Of a stretch of 64,000 nucleotides of DNA, positions 33,601 to 45,654 are shown in pieces; within the stretch, counting starts at the first letter, position 1; the number at the start of each line of letters is the position of its first letter. Position numbers and translations under genes: made by a program. Location: the NCBI RefSeq assembly GCF_965638725.1, contig NC_134955.1, positions 13,048,316 through 13,112,315 on the forward strand, written 5' to 3'. The notes under the pieces were generated by a model. It had not been told where the DNA came from. It did not search any database and worked only from the letters and a program-made list of their open reading frames with translations. This DNA is from Aptenodytes patagonicus. Taxonomy: Eukaryota; Chordata; Aves; Sphenisciformes; Spheniscidae.

Positions 33601-36337
33601 CTTACAGTATCTGGTAACATTAGTTTCAGCAAGTGTTGATTGTCAGATGAAACTAAAGCTTTTGCAATACAAAATCATAGTGTGATTAGTATTTGTTCTC
33701 ATGTCTCTTGCTTTGATACTCTGAAACATGCTCAAACAGTTGTGTTTTTTTTTTTTTTGCAAGTATGAAGCACAACTCACTGCTGTACTCTGTTCAAGGT
33801 GTTTGAATCACATAAATATTTTAAACTTGTTCCTCATTAGATAAGATGTGGAGCTGTGTCCTGCACAATTGACCTTATTAAATAATATAGTAGTATTTTG
33901 ACTCTTGACCCAAGTAAATCTTAATATTGCAGTATAAACTTGAGGCTGTTCTCTGAGTGGCAAATGGTTACTATTTCCATTAGTAGAACTAGATATGTGG
34001 TTGAAAATTATGTAATTACACGTGCAGCTCATATCTCACTGTCTCCAGGTTAATTGGACTATATCATACTTGCATTTTGAGGGCTAAGACATTTTATATG
34101 CAGGATTAATCAATGTTTAAATATTTATCCTTCACTGAGGATTAAAAGATTGAAGATTAAAGATTTCACTAAGATTAAAAAAACCCACAGTGGTATTACT
34201 GAACAATAGCAGGGCTACTGACTTTAGTGTTGCAGTTAAAGCTAAAGTTGGGGGGGAAAAAACAGGGTTGTGACTGGGCTGAGTTGCTACATGAGACTTC
34301 AGATGGAGTTGCAATCAGACCAGGTTTGATTTCAACTGTTTGGGGCCAGATGACCATGTTTAGGCTTAGGCTTAGTGAAGGTCTGCCAGGATAGGCCAGA
34401 AGTGGTTGATGCTTTGCTATCCTTATAACTTGCTTTGAGGTTACAGTTCTTGTTTGAAAGGGCTGATGTGCTAAAGCCAGGCTGGAAGGAGAAAAGGCTT
34501 TGATGTAGTACTCATGTAAGGAGGTGGGCTAGACTTGAGAATATAATTAAGACTGCAAATAAAGTTGGGGCTGTTGTGGTAATGGGTGATGTTAATGCTA
34601 GGCATTCTAATGTATGGGTAGATAGGTTTTGCAACTGTGCTGGCAGCAGCCACCTGATGAACTTCAGAGCCATAACCTGGGTAAGTTTCCAAGTGAGGAA
34701 TACAGCTGTGTTTCAATTTTGATCATGAGTTAGGACAGAATGGGTTGAGGAACAAACTTCATTGCTAGTTCCTGCAAAAGCTTTAGGAATAGGATGATGA
34801 GCTGGCCATGTTGATTGGGCTACAGTTAGACAGACAGAGGTTGCTGCGCTCAAGTTGGGGTTAGGCCTGCTGCTGTGCTGAATTACTTGTTTGCTGTTTA
34901 AGTTGGCTGATTCAGACACATCATCACCATGCTCTACCACAGACTGGTATTTCCAGACTAACTTCAGTACTATTTAACAGGCGATTCACTGATGACTCTT
35001 CCTTGAGTCACTTATTGTTTAATTGATTTTTATATTTGTGACTTGTAAATTTCTACAAAAGATACACAAAAAAACCCTAACAAGCCTCTAGTAGTAAAAT
35101 CATTGTGTATTTTCAAGGCAGGGATTTTTTTACTGAATTTTTCTTGGTTTTGTTTTGGCAGGTTGAACGACATAGAGAACACCTCATTAACTACATAATA
35201 TTTTTGAGAATAACACCTTTTCTTCCCAACTGGTTTATCAATATAACATCTCCTGTAATTAATGTGCCATTGAAAGTATTTTTCATTGGCACTTTTCTAG
35301 GTAAGAATTCTGGCTAATGAACTGCAGTTTGGGGGTAGCCAGAAGAAGGTACATTACTTGCTTCTCTCTGTACGAGTTATTCAGCAGAGATCACCACCTA
35401 CTGGACAGCTGAAAGATTACACGAGAATATTGTTGTACTTTTTGATGTGTGGTGCTTATAGCATCAAAAGATTTTAGTAGTCAGGACTATTCTGATGTAC
35501 TGGATGAGAGGTAGTGAGCCCAGGCTGATCACTTGCTTAAGGAAATGTACATTATATGAACACTTTATTAGTAATTTTTTGTTCCACTCCATGACTAATA
35601 CTTCTGTGAACTCCTATAAGCTCCTCTTTTGAGCTCAGCATAATTATGTGAGGATGTATGTGACTGATCTGAAGGATTGTTTCTCCCCTTTCCACTCCAT
35701 TTTGTTCATCATAATATGTCTTCCTAGGAGTGAATTCATAATTTAACTAATGTAGTGCTAAACACTTTAGTTTTGTAATTGGCATATTTTTGCAAATACT
35801 TTTTAATCTGGTTAGGAAACAATCCATATTTTTCCTTTTTGAACTTAAATAAAATCCGTTTATAGAGAGACAATTTGAAACTGCAGTGTCTAAAGAGCAG
35901 AGATTATTTCTTTTTTAATTCTTCTGTGTTTGAGTTGGTGTTAAATATTAAAAATGGCATAAAACCAGTTCTTTTGGTAAGGGTTTTTGTCTTTTAATTT
36001 TGTGTTTACACCCCTCTTAAAAATGTACAAGGCAACAAAGTCAGAATTTTTTGGTGTTAAAAGTTGAATGACTAATTTATGATTTTTTTCCATTTTTTCA
36101 CCTTAACAAGCTGTGTTGGTTTTTTTTCCTTTCCTTGCTCTCCTACTCTTCTGATTCCCCACTCCAGGTGTGGCACCACCGTCTTTTGTAGCCATTAAGG
36201 CAGGAACAACGCTGTACCAACTTACAACAGCAGGGGAAGCTGTTTCCTGGAACTCTGTTTTTGTTCTCATGATTCTAGCCATCCTCTCCATCCTACCAGC
36301 TGTCTTCCAGAAAAAACTGAAACAGAAGTTTGAATAA
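27581..36337 (+). CDS. TMEM41B: TMEM41B, complete 7-exon coding region (278 aa)
   Basis: TMEM41B is an ER multi-pass VTT/DedA-family (SNARE_assoc) phospholipid scramblase. With VMP1 it is needed for autophagosome formation and lipid mobilisation, it supports lipoprotein export, and it is a host factor for several RNA viruses. Coding exons are 27581-27662, 29203-29320, 30442-30570, 32331-32424, 33274-33378, 35162-35300 and 36168-36337. They sum to 837 bases, keep phase at every junction and end in TAA. The product has a variable hydrophilic N-terminus (about residues 1-38), a first membrane segment (LLILVSVFLSAAFLMFLVY), then the conserved PRDMDDAKALGKVLSKY, the VTT core with CSGLGASFCYMLSYLVGRP, RITPFLPNWFINI and GVAPPSFVAIKAG, a last hydrophobic segment and a KKLKQKFE tail. 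It is slightly shorter than human (about 291), mostly at the N-terminus. Introns 1, 2, 4, 5 and 6 hold nothing else recognised apart from the intron 1 hairpin. Confidence 0.96.
27719..27814. repeat. 42/43-bp near-perfect inverted repeat in TMEM41B intron 1
   Basis: The left arm 27719-27760 pairs with the right arm 27772-27814. The match is perfect apart from a single extra C in the right arm (GCCC versus GCCCC), and the loop is 11 bases. The arms are almost entirely G and C. It begins only 56 bases past the exon 1 splice donor, so a nascent transcript could fold into a very stable hairpin. As with the IPO7 hairpin, a fold-back or gap-filling assembly artefact must be considered. Confidence 0.9.
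29203..29320 (+). CDS. TMEM41B: TMEM41B coding exon 2
   Basis: The acceptor is TTTAACCTCAG and the donor GTAAGT. The exon encodes KAQAEGGSARTSLLILVSVF, then LSAAFLMFLVYKNFPQLS, and ends in phase 2. It carries the first predicted membrane segment and is nearly identical to human from GSAR onward. Confidence 0.95.
30442..30570 (+). CDS. TMEM41B: TMEM41B coding exon 3
   Basis: After a poly-T/TCCAG acceptor the exon encodes EEERECIKVPRDMDDAKALG, then KVLSKYKDTFYVQVLVAYFATYV. It ends in phase 2 at a GTATCCTTT donor, which is the U12-type consensus rather than GTRAGT. Confidence 0.95.
30571..32330 (+). other. TMEM41B: TMEM41B intron 3, U12-type (minor spliceosome)
   Basis: The donor reads GTATCCTTT, matching the U12 5' splice-site consensus RTATCCTTT. 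Near the acceptor, TTCCTTAAC (32308-32316) matches the U12 branch-point consensus exactly, with its branch adenosine 15-16 bases from the CAG acceptor, within the usual short U12 spacing. An AG at 32319-32320 is only a few bases past the branch point and is skipped. The splice is fixed by translation: only 30570/32331 restores YVFLQTFAIPGS. The rest of the 1.76-kb intron holds no recognised element. Confidence 0.9.
32331..32424 (+). CDS. TMEM41B: TMEM41B coding exon 4
   Basis: The exon encodes LQTFAIPGSIFLSILSG followed by FLYPFPLALFLVCL after completing a Phe codon from exon 3. It ends in phase 0 at GTAAGT. The segment is hydrophobic and belongs to the start of the VTT region. It has no internal ATG, so it is easily missed by start-codon-based ORF searches. 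Confidence 0.95.
33274..33378 (+). CDS. TMEM41B: TMEM41B coding exon 5
   Basis: The acceptor is a poly-T/C tract ending CCCCAG and the donor is GTAAAG. The 35 codons encode CSGLGASFCYMLSYLVGRP, then VVYRYLTEKAVKWSEQ. This includes the conserved glycine-rich membrane re-entrant part of the VTT/DedA fold. Confidence 0.96.
35162..35300 (+). CDS. TMEM41B: TMEM41B coding exon 6
   Basis: The acceptor is TTTTGGCAG and the donor GTAAGA, with phase 0 in and phase 1 out. The exon encodes VERHREHLINYIIFLRITP, then FLPNWFINITSPVINVPL and KVFFIGTFL. FLRITPFLPNWFIN is the DedA-family signature segment and appears identical to human. Confidence 0.97.
36168..36337 (+). CDS. TMEM41B: TMEM41B coding exon 7 and stop
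   Basis: The acceptor is CACTCCAG. The exon encodes GVAPPSFVAIKAGTTLYQL, then TTAGEAVSWNSVFVLM and a final hydrophobic run ending PAVFQKKLKQKFE and TAA. The lysine-rich C-terminal tail is the cytosolic end typical of the protein. Confidence 0.97.
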
Positions 36338-38998
36338 GGATTAAACTGGACCAGAATTTCCCATGCTTCATCTCAGGATCAGCACTTCTGATATTTGTAT
36401 ATTTGCTTTTCTATTGGATCTTAAGCAATTAAAGGGGAGGCTTGTAATTGATAAGAATGTCTTTAAATGAACACATGACCTAAAATAGAAGGAACTGTGT
36501 TCAGAAATGTACTGCATATAGTTTTGTAACCAAACCATCACTGTTTTATTTTGGGAGGGTGTGTGTGTGGGGCCCTCAGGATGAGGGAAGTGAAAACATA
36601 GATGTAACATTTTGCTCTGATTATCTGCAGAGCAAAAATTGTAATGTAGACATAAACTACAGATAATGCTTTCTAAAACTTGCAGGAAAAAAACCTTTAT
36701 TCAGTCCAGTTTTGTAACGTTCTCTGTAGGCTTGCATGTAATCTGGTCTGAGTACATTTCTCATCAACAATATTTTTTTTTCCTTTTGGAGTTCCAAAAT
36801 AATAGCATAATATAACGGTGCTCACTTGGAAACAAAGGTTTTTCGCAGTACTTTATAATGATATTCTCATCCTGATTGTTTACTTCTATTTATTAGTGCT
36901 GTGTGGATCTACATACTTGAATCTACATCTGCTTAACTAACTGGATTAACAAAGGCAAAGTGTCACATCATTCCCTCTAGTCCTCTGTAAAGTTTTATTC
37001 TGGGAGAGGATATAGGAAGGGAGAGAGCAGGTTAGAATTTTTATCGTGGCTGGCTGATGATTTTGAAGTTCTAACTTTAATTTTTTTAATGTTGATTATT
37101 TTGCCAATATTTCACTTGCATAGATTTATCCTGCCAATTTAAGAAAATGATCGTATGATTATATAAAACTCAGTTCTCAAGTGATTTAAAAATGTGTAAC
37201 TTTAAGTAGTGTAATATTACCATTTCTTGAGCAATATGTAAAGAGTATAAAATTTTCCATTGCAGCTCGATTAGCTAGAAATGTCAGGTACACAAATTGG
37301 GTGCAGTTCTTACTGAAGAGCTAATTTCAGATAATGTTCAAAGCACCACGTAACAGAAGGCTCATGCGTCAGTGTATATAAATTGAAAGGATGATTCCAT
37401 TCTCTGGTAAGTCAGTAACTGGCAACCAGGTATGATTCACCTTTAAGTAAAAGTATGTGTATTCACTCAAGAAGGTATATGATGCCTCCCCTTGTATGCT
37501 TGTAATGGTTTTAGTTTGTTGTTATATCAGTGGAATCCCGTAAAATGAGGCCCTGATCATCAAGGAACTGGGGTGTGCATTTAAGTTTTATCCTACTGAA
37601 ACCAGTGCTGCTTATACGCTTTAAGTTGGTGCCTCTGAAGTATCTTGCTGAAATGGGAGTTGACACATTAGCATATGCTCCAGTTCAAAGGTTTATTTGT
37701 CTGTATCGTCATGTTAACTCATCATATGATAGATCATTGGAGATGTAAGAGAACAGTTCCATAAATGTGATAATGTGAAAGGTACTGGTACCTTTAAAGA
37801 GTTTTGTTCTTTTTGTAACATAATGTTAACTGGCTCCTTCATTTCATCACAGTATTACATGTAAATATATGGTAAATATTATTGATACACTGTTTGTCTT
37901 TTATTTAAATCTGGGCTGCACAGTAAATAGTTTTTTACATAGGTATAAAAGGAGTTCGTCACTTCTGTTTGCAAGTTTATTGTAAGATCATTTGGCTTCA
38001 GCAATTGTTTTGTTATTTAGAATTTACTCTAAAAGTGTACTTTATTGGCATTTAAAACTGAACAGTGATTATTTTTATTGCTGCAGTTCTAATCTCAGAG
38101 GTCATCTACCCAGGGGATTTATTCCATAGTAAACTTGAGTGTGAATTTAGCTGTTGTAAGCAAGTGTCCCCTGGACTATTGAGTGTGAAGTCGCTGTAGG
38201 TTTACAGCCTATTTTTCTGCATAGTTAATTTTTCATGCAGATGAACTCTCAGAATAAATTACCTACTACTTATTATCCAGTGGCTTTTCTTAAAATTTGT
38301 CTCAATTTCTGGTCAGTAACAGATGCTGTTGTAAAATCCCTTCTACGCTGTATAAAGCCAATGTTTTGGTGGAACCTTGACACTAAAGAAGGAACTGAAC
38401 TATGTTTCAATTTAACGTGAATCATGCTATCACTTGACATTTCACTGCGTTATATTTCACTGTGTAGATGGGATCAGGCTGTGTTGCTGAAAAACTTGTT
38501 GTGTTTCAGCCATAGACTGGGTTCCCATCACAGTAGCTAAAAGCCTTAAGACCTTAAAAAGGTTGAACATACAGCTTTTTCCCGTCGCAGAACCTTAAGA
38601 GTTTTTAACCTGTCCCTTCTGCATTTATCTTCAGCTGCCAACGGCCTCAGGCAATTTCCTGCCCTGTGAGGACTACTTCTGAGGGTTGTGAAGAGTAAGG
38701 AAGGCCTTGTGAAAAAGACAAAAACCCACTGTGCTGTGGAATACTGTGCTAGCCTACTCTTTCCTTTAGGAAATCCAGCAAGTGATCCAAGAGATAGCCA
38801 TGACATTTTGACAGGAAAACAATGTCTACTGTGAAACAAACAAGGAAATTGGGAAGATGTAGCTTTGTTTTTTAATTGCGAGGAATTTTGAGCTGTTAGG
38901 TGACCTGTTTATCTTTTGGAATTTTTTGTGATACCTGCATGACATCATTACTAAATGTCTCTTGCCATTTGATAATAAAGCTATTATATAAAACATGA
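36338..38998 (+). other. TMEM41B: Probable TMEM41B 3' UTR
   Basis: AT-rich sequence follows the stop codon. Candidate poly(A) signals are ATTAAA at 36428, AATAAA at 38253 and AATAAA at 38974. The last is followed within about 30 bases by a TGTATTTTTGAG stretch, which would suit a downstream element. The true end is not determinable here; the span given uses the most distal signal, and shorter isoforms ending near 36450 or 38275 are possible. Confidence 0.4.
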
Positions 38999-41900
38999 AA
39001 CATTGTATTTTTGAGTACAATGAAGCATGCTGGACTTCCCACTAAGCTTAATTTTTTATTAACCTGTTTAAAAGGGATGAGTTATTAAATGGTATTTTTA
39101 ATGACTGATTAAAAATTAAATTGAGCTGATTACCTCTGTAGATGAGATTTGATTCTGTTTCTACCTTTATTTCAAAATACCTAGGTAAACTTGACTTCCT
39201 TTTCCATCTGAAATTAATTTCTTACATACAACAGTAACTTTAAAAAGCTTTTATAATTTGCACTGGAAGGCAATTTGGTCTAACTTGTTTTATCTCCTCA
39301 AATAGAACCATTTACATAATTTGCTCTTTGGTTTTTTGCATGAATTCCTGACGGAAGGCTCATGTGCTAGAGTTACTACTATAGCTTCATTCAGCTTCCC
39401 TTAATGTTCTGTTATGTCCAGTTTATGGAATTCTTTTTTTGCCTTGTATGGAAAACTGATGTTGAAAGCTTGCTGAAAGGTTAAGACAAAAGAAGTAAAA
39501 GTTAAAGAATGACAAGTCTTTCTTTAAAATGTTAGTGAACTACACTATTATGCGAAGTCAAAACATGGTTTTTGTTGTCAGGTAACTTTGAAGATTTTTG
39601 TGTGTTGTTCCTGAGAATATTCATCATGTATAGTTTCTGTGATAACCTAGTTTTATGATAGTAACTAAAATGCAGTGTAGATTGCTCTGCTTTGCATTAG
39701 AACTGAAGTATGCTGCCTGCCTCATTCCATGCAGTTCACTCTGGACTAAGCTGGACAACCAGCAGAATCGACTCTACCCGGTAGCTGATCAAGGACTGAA
39801 ACACCCAGCAGCTACTGCAGGTACATTTTTACAAATGTAAGGACTAACTGAAATAGACGCCGTTGAGAGCTGTTGCTACAGGAATGAAATTCATACCTCT
39901 AGTGTTTTGCGCTAGAAATATATTAAAAAGGAACAAAACAGGAAATGCATTTCTTCCTGTTTCTTAGTCACTTTTTTTCTTTCATTCTTGTAAGTAATAA
40001 CAGTGGAGTAATAACTCTAGGAATTGTGGGAGCTAAAGCACTAAGAATCATACCTTCTAGTCAAATTCCTCCACTCAAAATTAAGTTCGGCACAGTGAAA
40101 AAATCCTGTCCCAGGAGTGCTGTGTGAGTGCCTGTCCGTTCCTTAGCACACACTACAGAGCCAGTGCCAGAAAGGGGAAGTCTAACTATCCCTCAAGTAT
40201 ATAATGAACTATCTTTCATAATGTGGGACAGTCTCTTTTGTAAGATTACAAAATAGGGGGATTTTTTTTTTCCTGGGAGGCTGAAGAGAATACAAGTCAA
40301 ATTATAGAAAGCTTTCCTTCTTTCATAAATAGTGTGAAGTTTGTGAACCGTATATTTTAATGTGACAGTGTTAAGAGGGAAATGAAAGAAGTTTTGATAG
40401 GAGAGCAGAGCGAGCTTTTCAAATTTCCCTCAAAGAAGTTAGTTATTCTGATTATTTTTATGACCAATTGATGTCTTGCAATGACACACATTTCTATCTA
40501 ATTCTCAACTGGTGGCTTTATAGCTCCAGGTAACCCAAATTGAAATAAGTTATAGCCTTTTAATAATGGCAATTAATATTAATAAAAGCATAATATGTTT
40601 ACTAACATACCATCACTCCACTTCCTCTTCATGAACTACTACACTAGGTGGAATATTTCTATGTTTTATTGTTTCATAGTACACAAGGAAGAATCTGGGT
40701 CTGGATTACGAGAGCAAAGATCAATGACTGGTGTATAACTATGCAAGAGGCCTCATAAAAGCTTCTTTCTGTAGATAATCTTCAAAATGCAGAGAATTCT
40801 GCTTCTGCGCATCTCTAGGACTTCAATGATATCTTCATAGCCTTAAAAGGTTAGTAGACACAAGGTTAGTAGGCTCTGGAGAGGAGAATATGCCATAGTG
40901 GCAAATAGCTTTTAAAATTCTGCATCAGAATTAAGATCTAATGTTATGGTCATAACTCCTGATTTTTCTTTCACAATGTAACCCTTAAGCAGTTGTATCC
41001 AATAATCTGAAATTTGCGATGTTTACTGTACTTGGAAGAGTTCCATGCCATGAAACAGTGTTTTGAGCAGATCACTAAATCATTCTTGTATTTGACTATT
41101 TGTTTTGTGTTAAAATGATTTCTCACAGGGAGTATCCCCAGGGCAGAGCCCAGCTGGCCCGTCTGCTTCCTCCAGCAAGGGAGTAGGGCAGGCTGGGGGC
41201 AGCCTCAACCAAGAGTTTAGGTTATCAAGTCTGAGTGATGAGACAGCTCTGCGGTGAAGCCAGAAATGCAAATCAGCAACACAAGGTCAGGATCGGGCCC
41301 AATAAGGGTAACCAGGGTCTGATACAGCCCAGCAGCCTGGCTTAACTAGACCTATGGTTGGTGGGGTTGAGACCCAAGCTCAGGCTGGTCAGGGCCACTA
41401 AGGCCTTTTAAGTGCCCTCAGGGCCCTCTTACAGGCAGTGTCTACCTTGATATGCTGACTTTGGGACTTATCCTGGATTATATCCTGTAATATCCTCTGA
41501 TTCTCCTCCAGTGTTAAGGGAGATCCTAAATGCTCAGTCTGAATACTAAAAAATTTATTAAGCAGATACAGTAAATCAGACATTTTGATACCCAAACCCC
41601 CTTTGTGGATCTAGCTCAGTGTCTTAACTAGAACACTTGGCCAGACAGCCACAAGTCTTCAAACCAGACTTCAGACTTAACCAATGTGTGACCTTGACTG
41701 TGTCAATATTGTGCAGTTTCCTGAAAGCCTCTTGATCCTATGTTTGCCTTGGTCTTGACTTCAATGATGAAAATCAGGGTATTATCTCCTTTCTTTTTCA
41801 TGGTTGATTCTGCAGTCAAAGGAAACCTCATAATGATATACAGTTCAAGCTTGTTCTGCTGTGGGGTGCTCTTGCAGGGGTTCCTGGGCTGCCTTTGTAG

Positions 41901-44900
41901 CCATTGGGTTGGGTCTTGGGCCTCCTGCAAGTGGGAAATGCGCAGACCGTCTTGAAATTGTGGATGTTTTCAAGAGCCTTCTTGGTTGTCAGTGCCTTGG
42001 CCTTTGCCTCCACCTTGGAGGACTTGGCCTCCTTAGGTGGGGGCACCATCCTCAACAAGTGTAAGTGAAAGGAGTGGAAACAAATTAAACCAGGCTCTCA
42101 CATACTTGCCCTCTGCCCTCATCTCGGATATTGACAAACTCTTGGACCTCACCGACAAGTGGCCTGGTGCCACTGCCCACCTGAGGCTCTGGGAGCCCTT
42201 GTAGTAGTTACACCTGCACGACGGATCTGTGACCTGCTCACAAGCTGCACCACCAGGTGTGGCCTTCTGGAGCTGGGGAAAAGAGGTACAATGCTGCATG
42301 GGAGCTTAAGAAACGTTCAGCACCTTGATGTGACAGTTCTCCTCTGATCTGTGCCTGATGTGGGAGGATGTGTGTTGGGTGATCTGAGTGCAGGCTATAT
42401 TCCAGAAGTCTGTCACTTACACCAAATGCATTGTCATTAAGCAATTGCAGCCAGTTTCAAATGTCCAGTTTTGCAGACTGGAGAGGATTCCTTTAATGTT
42501 AAGTGTCACTGATATTTTTTTTTTTTTTTCAGAATCCAGGGTAAATATCTTAATCAAAGTAGTTAGAAGACACCATATCCAATCAGCACCCTGACAACTG
42601 TAGCGATCTGCTCGTGCTTTGAGCTCTCTTACCTTTCTGAGCTTACCTCATCTTGGGAACCAGCTACATAGGAAAAGGGCAGATACCCTATTTCAGACTT
42701 TTTCAATTCTGAGCAGTGTTGAATGAAACTGTAATTTGCTGTTTGGGTTTCTTGCTGCTTATTAAACTCTTCCAATAATTATGACTGTGATTGTTGGCAA
42801 AATAAGCCTGAACTAACTAGTATGAGGAATAATCAAGATACGTTCACGTTAAGTTCTGTCTTCATTATTTTTAAAAGACTTTATTCTCTTTGATTTAAGG
42901 CTTGAGCTTGACAATCCCGGTCTTTGCTATTGAAAACAGCAGCTGAATCAACAGTGATAGTCTTGCCAAAGACAATGAATCTTTGAAATCACTTCCTATT
43001 TACTAATATAGCTTTATGATTCTCTGGCTAAACAGTCAGTTTCCACAATTTCACAATTCTGCAGATTTTCTCAACATCATAAAGAATACTTTCAAGAATT
43101 CATAATGTAGTTTAGAGTGTTGTTGCCTTACTCAAGGACATCTAAGCAATTTGCCAAGTTTACTGACTAAATTGCCATATTTTGGGTGTTTCCTTGATGG
43201 GAACATTGCTCAAGAAGGCTGACAGATTAAAGCTACTGGCCTTTGAATTAGATGTCACAGATGTTGCTTGTGGTCACTAGGCAAGAGATTTCAGAAATGA
43301 AATAATTGGGGGGGGAGATACAATGGAAAAGAGGCAGTCATTGACAAAATGGGAGGCGTGAGCTCTAGCTGTTTGGGTACATCTACAGGATGCCTAGATT
43401 TAAGAGAGACTAGGCTGTAAGTTGGCTGGGAAAGCAGAGAATTTATCTGACAAAGCATGAATGAACTTTTCACAGCAAAAATTGTGGTGACTCTTACCTT
43501 TCTTGATTAATTAACCTTTTGTTGATTCTGATTCATGCAGTTCCTCCCTTCTTGTTCCTTTCTTGTAGCAATTCAAAGCAAATTTGAATTTCTTAGTCTG
43601 AGACTCTCCTTTTTAAAAAAATATTTCTTGTCCCTTACCCTGTTGCATAGCAAGGCGTGTGTACATTTAAATATTGCTGCTCAACAGTATTTCTGGTAAT
43701 CCTTTGCTTACTTACTGGCCCATCTAACTTTATTTGCTAAATCTTCCAAATACATGGTTATTGCTGGATCGGTTAAAGTGCAAGTAAGAACAATTTTTTA
43801 TTTCCCCATTTTACTCTTTATGTGACGAAAACCCCTACCAATATCTGTGCTGTTTCCCTAGACTTTCTTGCAAGTCCTTCTGAGACCCTCAGGCTATGAT
43901 TTTTGTTTATAAGGGTTAAACTACAGTTCAGGCTTACTCAAAAGATGTTTACCATGTGCTGAATACAGTGTCCTTTGCCACATCAAAAGCAGACCGAGAA
44001 GCAAAATGTGCAAAAAATGGCTAGAGAACATAGCAGAATAAGAGCAACCAGATTTAGCTAGTTCTGTTCTCTGTTGCTGTCTTCCACAAACCACCAGGCA
44101 TGCTCAACATAACTCTACAGTAAGCACATACATTTAGATTAACTTGGGACTTTCACTCTAATATTGCTCCTAATTATTCTGCTATCTTCATTGAAATCTC
44201 TCCCTCAGGTTCACTAGTGGTTTAAAATTGAACTGTCAGAACTGTCAATCAAATCTAAGCAATACTTTCATTCATTGATAACCTGTTCTGTGGCCCATAT
44301 AGTCTTAATCAAGTGAATACTAACAGCACCAGTGCTTCTTACAGTTTTTCTTATTTCCCAGAAGGATGGAAAAGCTCTCTACAATTCACTGGGCAAAATG
44401 GCATAAGAGCTTAGTTATTGTACTGCAAAAGGCTGTAGACTGTTGACAGTGAGGTCTTAACATGTGTTGCTGTCTCTAGTGCCCACAAAGAACTCGATAT
44501 GTCTTGGCAATGTAAACTCATGTGAGGTTTCACGTGCTTGATAGCATGTTAAGTTAGATTACTGTCTGATTAATTCAGCAATGGAATGCAACCTTAACTA
44601 CTTGGGCATCCTAGATAATAATCCTAAAAGACTGAAAAGTTTAAATTTCTCCTCTTACAAGCCCTACAAGATAAGGAAGGATTCTGATGTGAAAGCCACA
44701 AATAGAGAACTGTGAGGAGACGAAGGGGAACTGCTTACAGGCTTCATTTTAGTCTAGCGAGGCTATCCAAGGTCCCTCTATGGTCAGTGGAAGGAAGTGC
44801 TCTCAACTCAGAGTATGGGTATGTGTTACTAATCCCTCAGTAACTTGGTTTGAGTCATTCTTCTCTGGGGATTGTTTTCCTTTCCGTGCTGGGCCAGAGG

Positions 44901-45400
44901 GGAGGGGGGTGAATTTCACTCAGCTGTGCAAGTCCAACTGTTAACAGAGTTGTTTGTGATGTTAATTCAAATAGGAAAAAAAACCTAAAACAACTAAACC
45001 CAAACAATCCCAAAAGTGCTTCTCCTGCACACACTCCCCCCCGCCCCCCCCCACCTGGTGACCTGGGCCAGTTTCAGGGTGTGGTTGCTCCACAAAGCTG
45101 TGGAGTCACAAACCACCATTGGAGCAGCAGCCTTCAGGGAGTGGGGATGAGAAGCTGTAAATGACAGGGGAAGACTTAAGTCCAGGTGTGCTTTCAAAGC
45201 ACCACCAACACTAAACCGTGCTTTGAGCGAGTAGCCCCTAGCAGAGCCTCCTTGTCCCCTCTAACTGCAGAGGGGGGGCAGAGCCTCTCCCTCGCTGAGG
45301 AGAGCCTCTGAGGAGAACCTCTCGGCCATCAAACTGCCGAAGCTTAGGCTGGTGCTGTAACCCCTCGCCAAGGAGGCTGGCCTGCGGCGGTCTGACCGCA
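38999..45400. other. Intergenic region between TMEM41B and DENND5A
   Basis: This is 6.4 kb of mostly AT-rich DNA. The one recognisable item is the RPL23A retropseudogene at about 41600-42050. The flanks of that pseudogene (41120-41400 and 42060-42450) are GC-richer than average and may be remnants of an older insertion, but I cannot name them. A C-rich stretch at 45037-45052 and repeated GAGCCTCT words at 45290-45325 lead into the DENND5A CpG island. Confidence 0.65.
41600..42049 (-). pseudogene. RPL23A: RPL23A processed (intronless) pseudogene
   Basis: The minus strand aligns along its length with ribosomal protein uL23 (RPL23A), a 60S subunit protein near the exit tunnel. From the start it reads EAKSSKVEAKAKALTTKKAL and CRRPKTQ. 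A frameshift near 41905-41912 leads into [20 protein letters not shown], then [20 protein letters not shown] and EVKTKAN. A second shift near 41735 gives [10 protein letters not shown], and the C-terminal part decays by about 41600. The parent gene has several introns and this copy has none, so it arose by reverse transcription. No poly(A) tail or clear target duplication remains, so it is old and non-functional. Its 5' edge is approximate. Confidence 0.9.
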
Positions 45401-45532
45401 CCCCCTGATGGCTGCCCGCCCGCCTCACCGTCTCCTCAGGGAGCAGATGCTCCGCGGCCAGCCGCCGGCCTAACGGCCACCGCGCGCGAGACCGTCCCCC
45501 TCCCCCCCCCAACCGCCTCTGCGCGCGCACTG

Positions 45533-45550
45533 CCCCCCCCCCCCCCCCCC
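45533..45550. repeat. 18-base C homopolymer in DENND5A promoter
   Basis: There are eighteen consecutive C residues, preceded at 45496-45510 by C5-T-C9. The complementary strand could form a G-quadruplex and the C strand an i-motif. The length of such a run is error-prone in sequencing. Confidence 0.85.
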
Positions 45551-45566
45551 AGCTGGACCAGCAGCA

Positions 45567-45601
45567 TCACGTCATCCCCCGAGCACCAGAGCGCAGGCGC
45601 A
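45567..45601. promoter_or_regulatory. CRE-like and NRF1-like sites upstream of DENND5A
   Basis: TCACGTCA (45567-45574) is a one-base variant of the palindromic CRE TGACGTCA. GCGCAGGCGCA (45591-45601) is close to the NRF1 consensus. They lie 195-230 bases upstream of the ATG. Assignment is by motif only. Confidence 0.4.
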
Positions 45602-45654
45602 GCATTGCGGTTCCCCTGCCCGGGCCGCCCCCCCGCAGGAACAGCTGGGGGCTG

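Noticed and set aside
34130-34960. G/T-rich stretch with GGCTTAGGCTTAG-like words in TMEM41B intron 5, considered as telomere-like repeat
   Set aside because: Only two imperfect copies are adjacent and the rest does not keep a period, so it is not a telomeric or tandem array.
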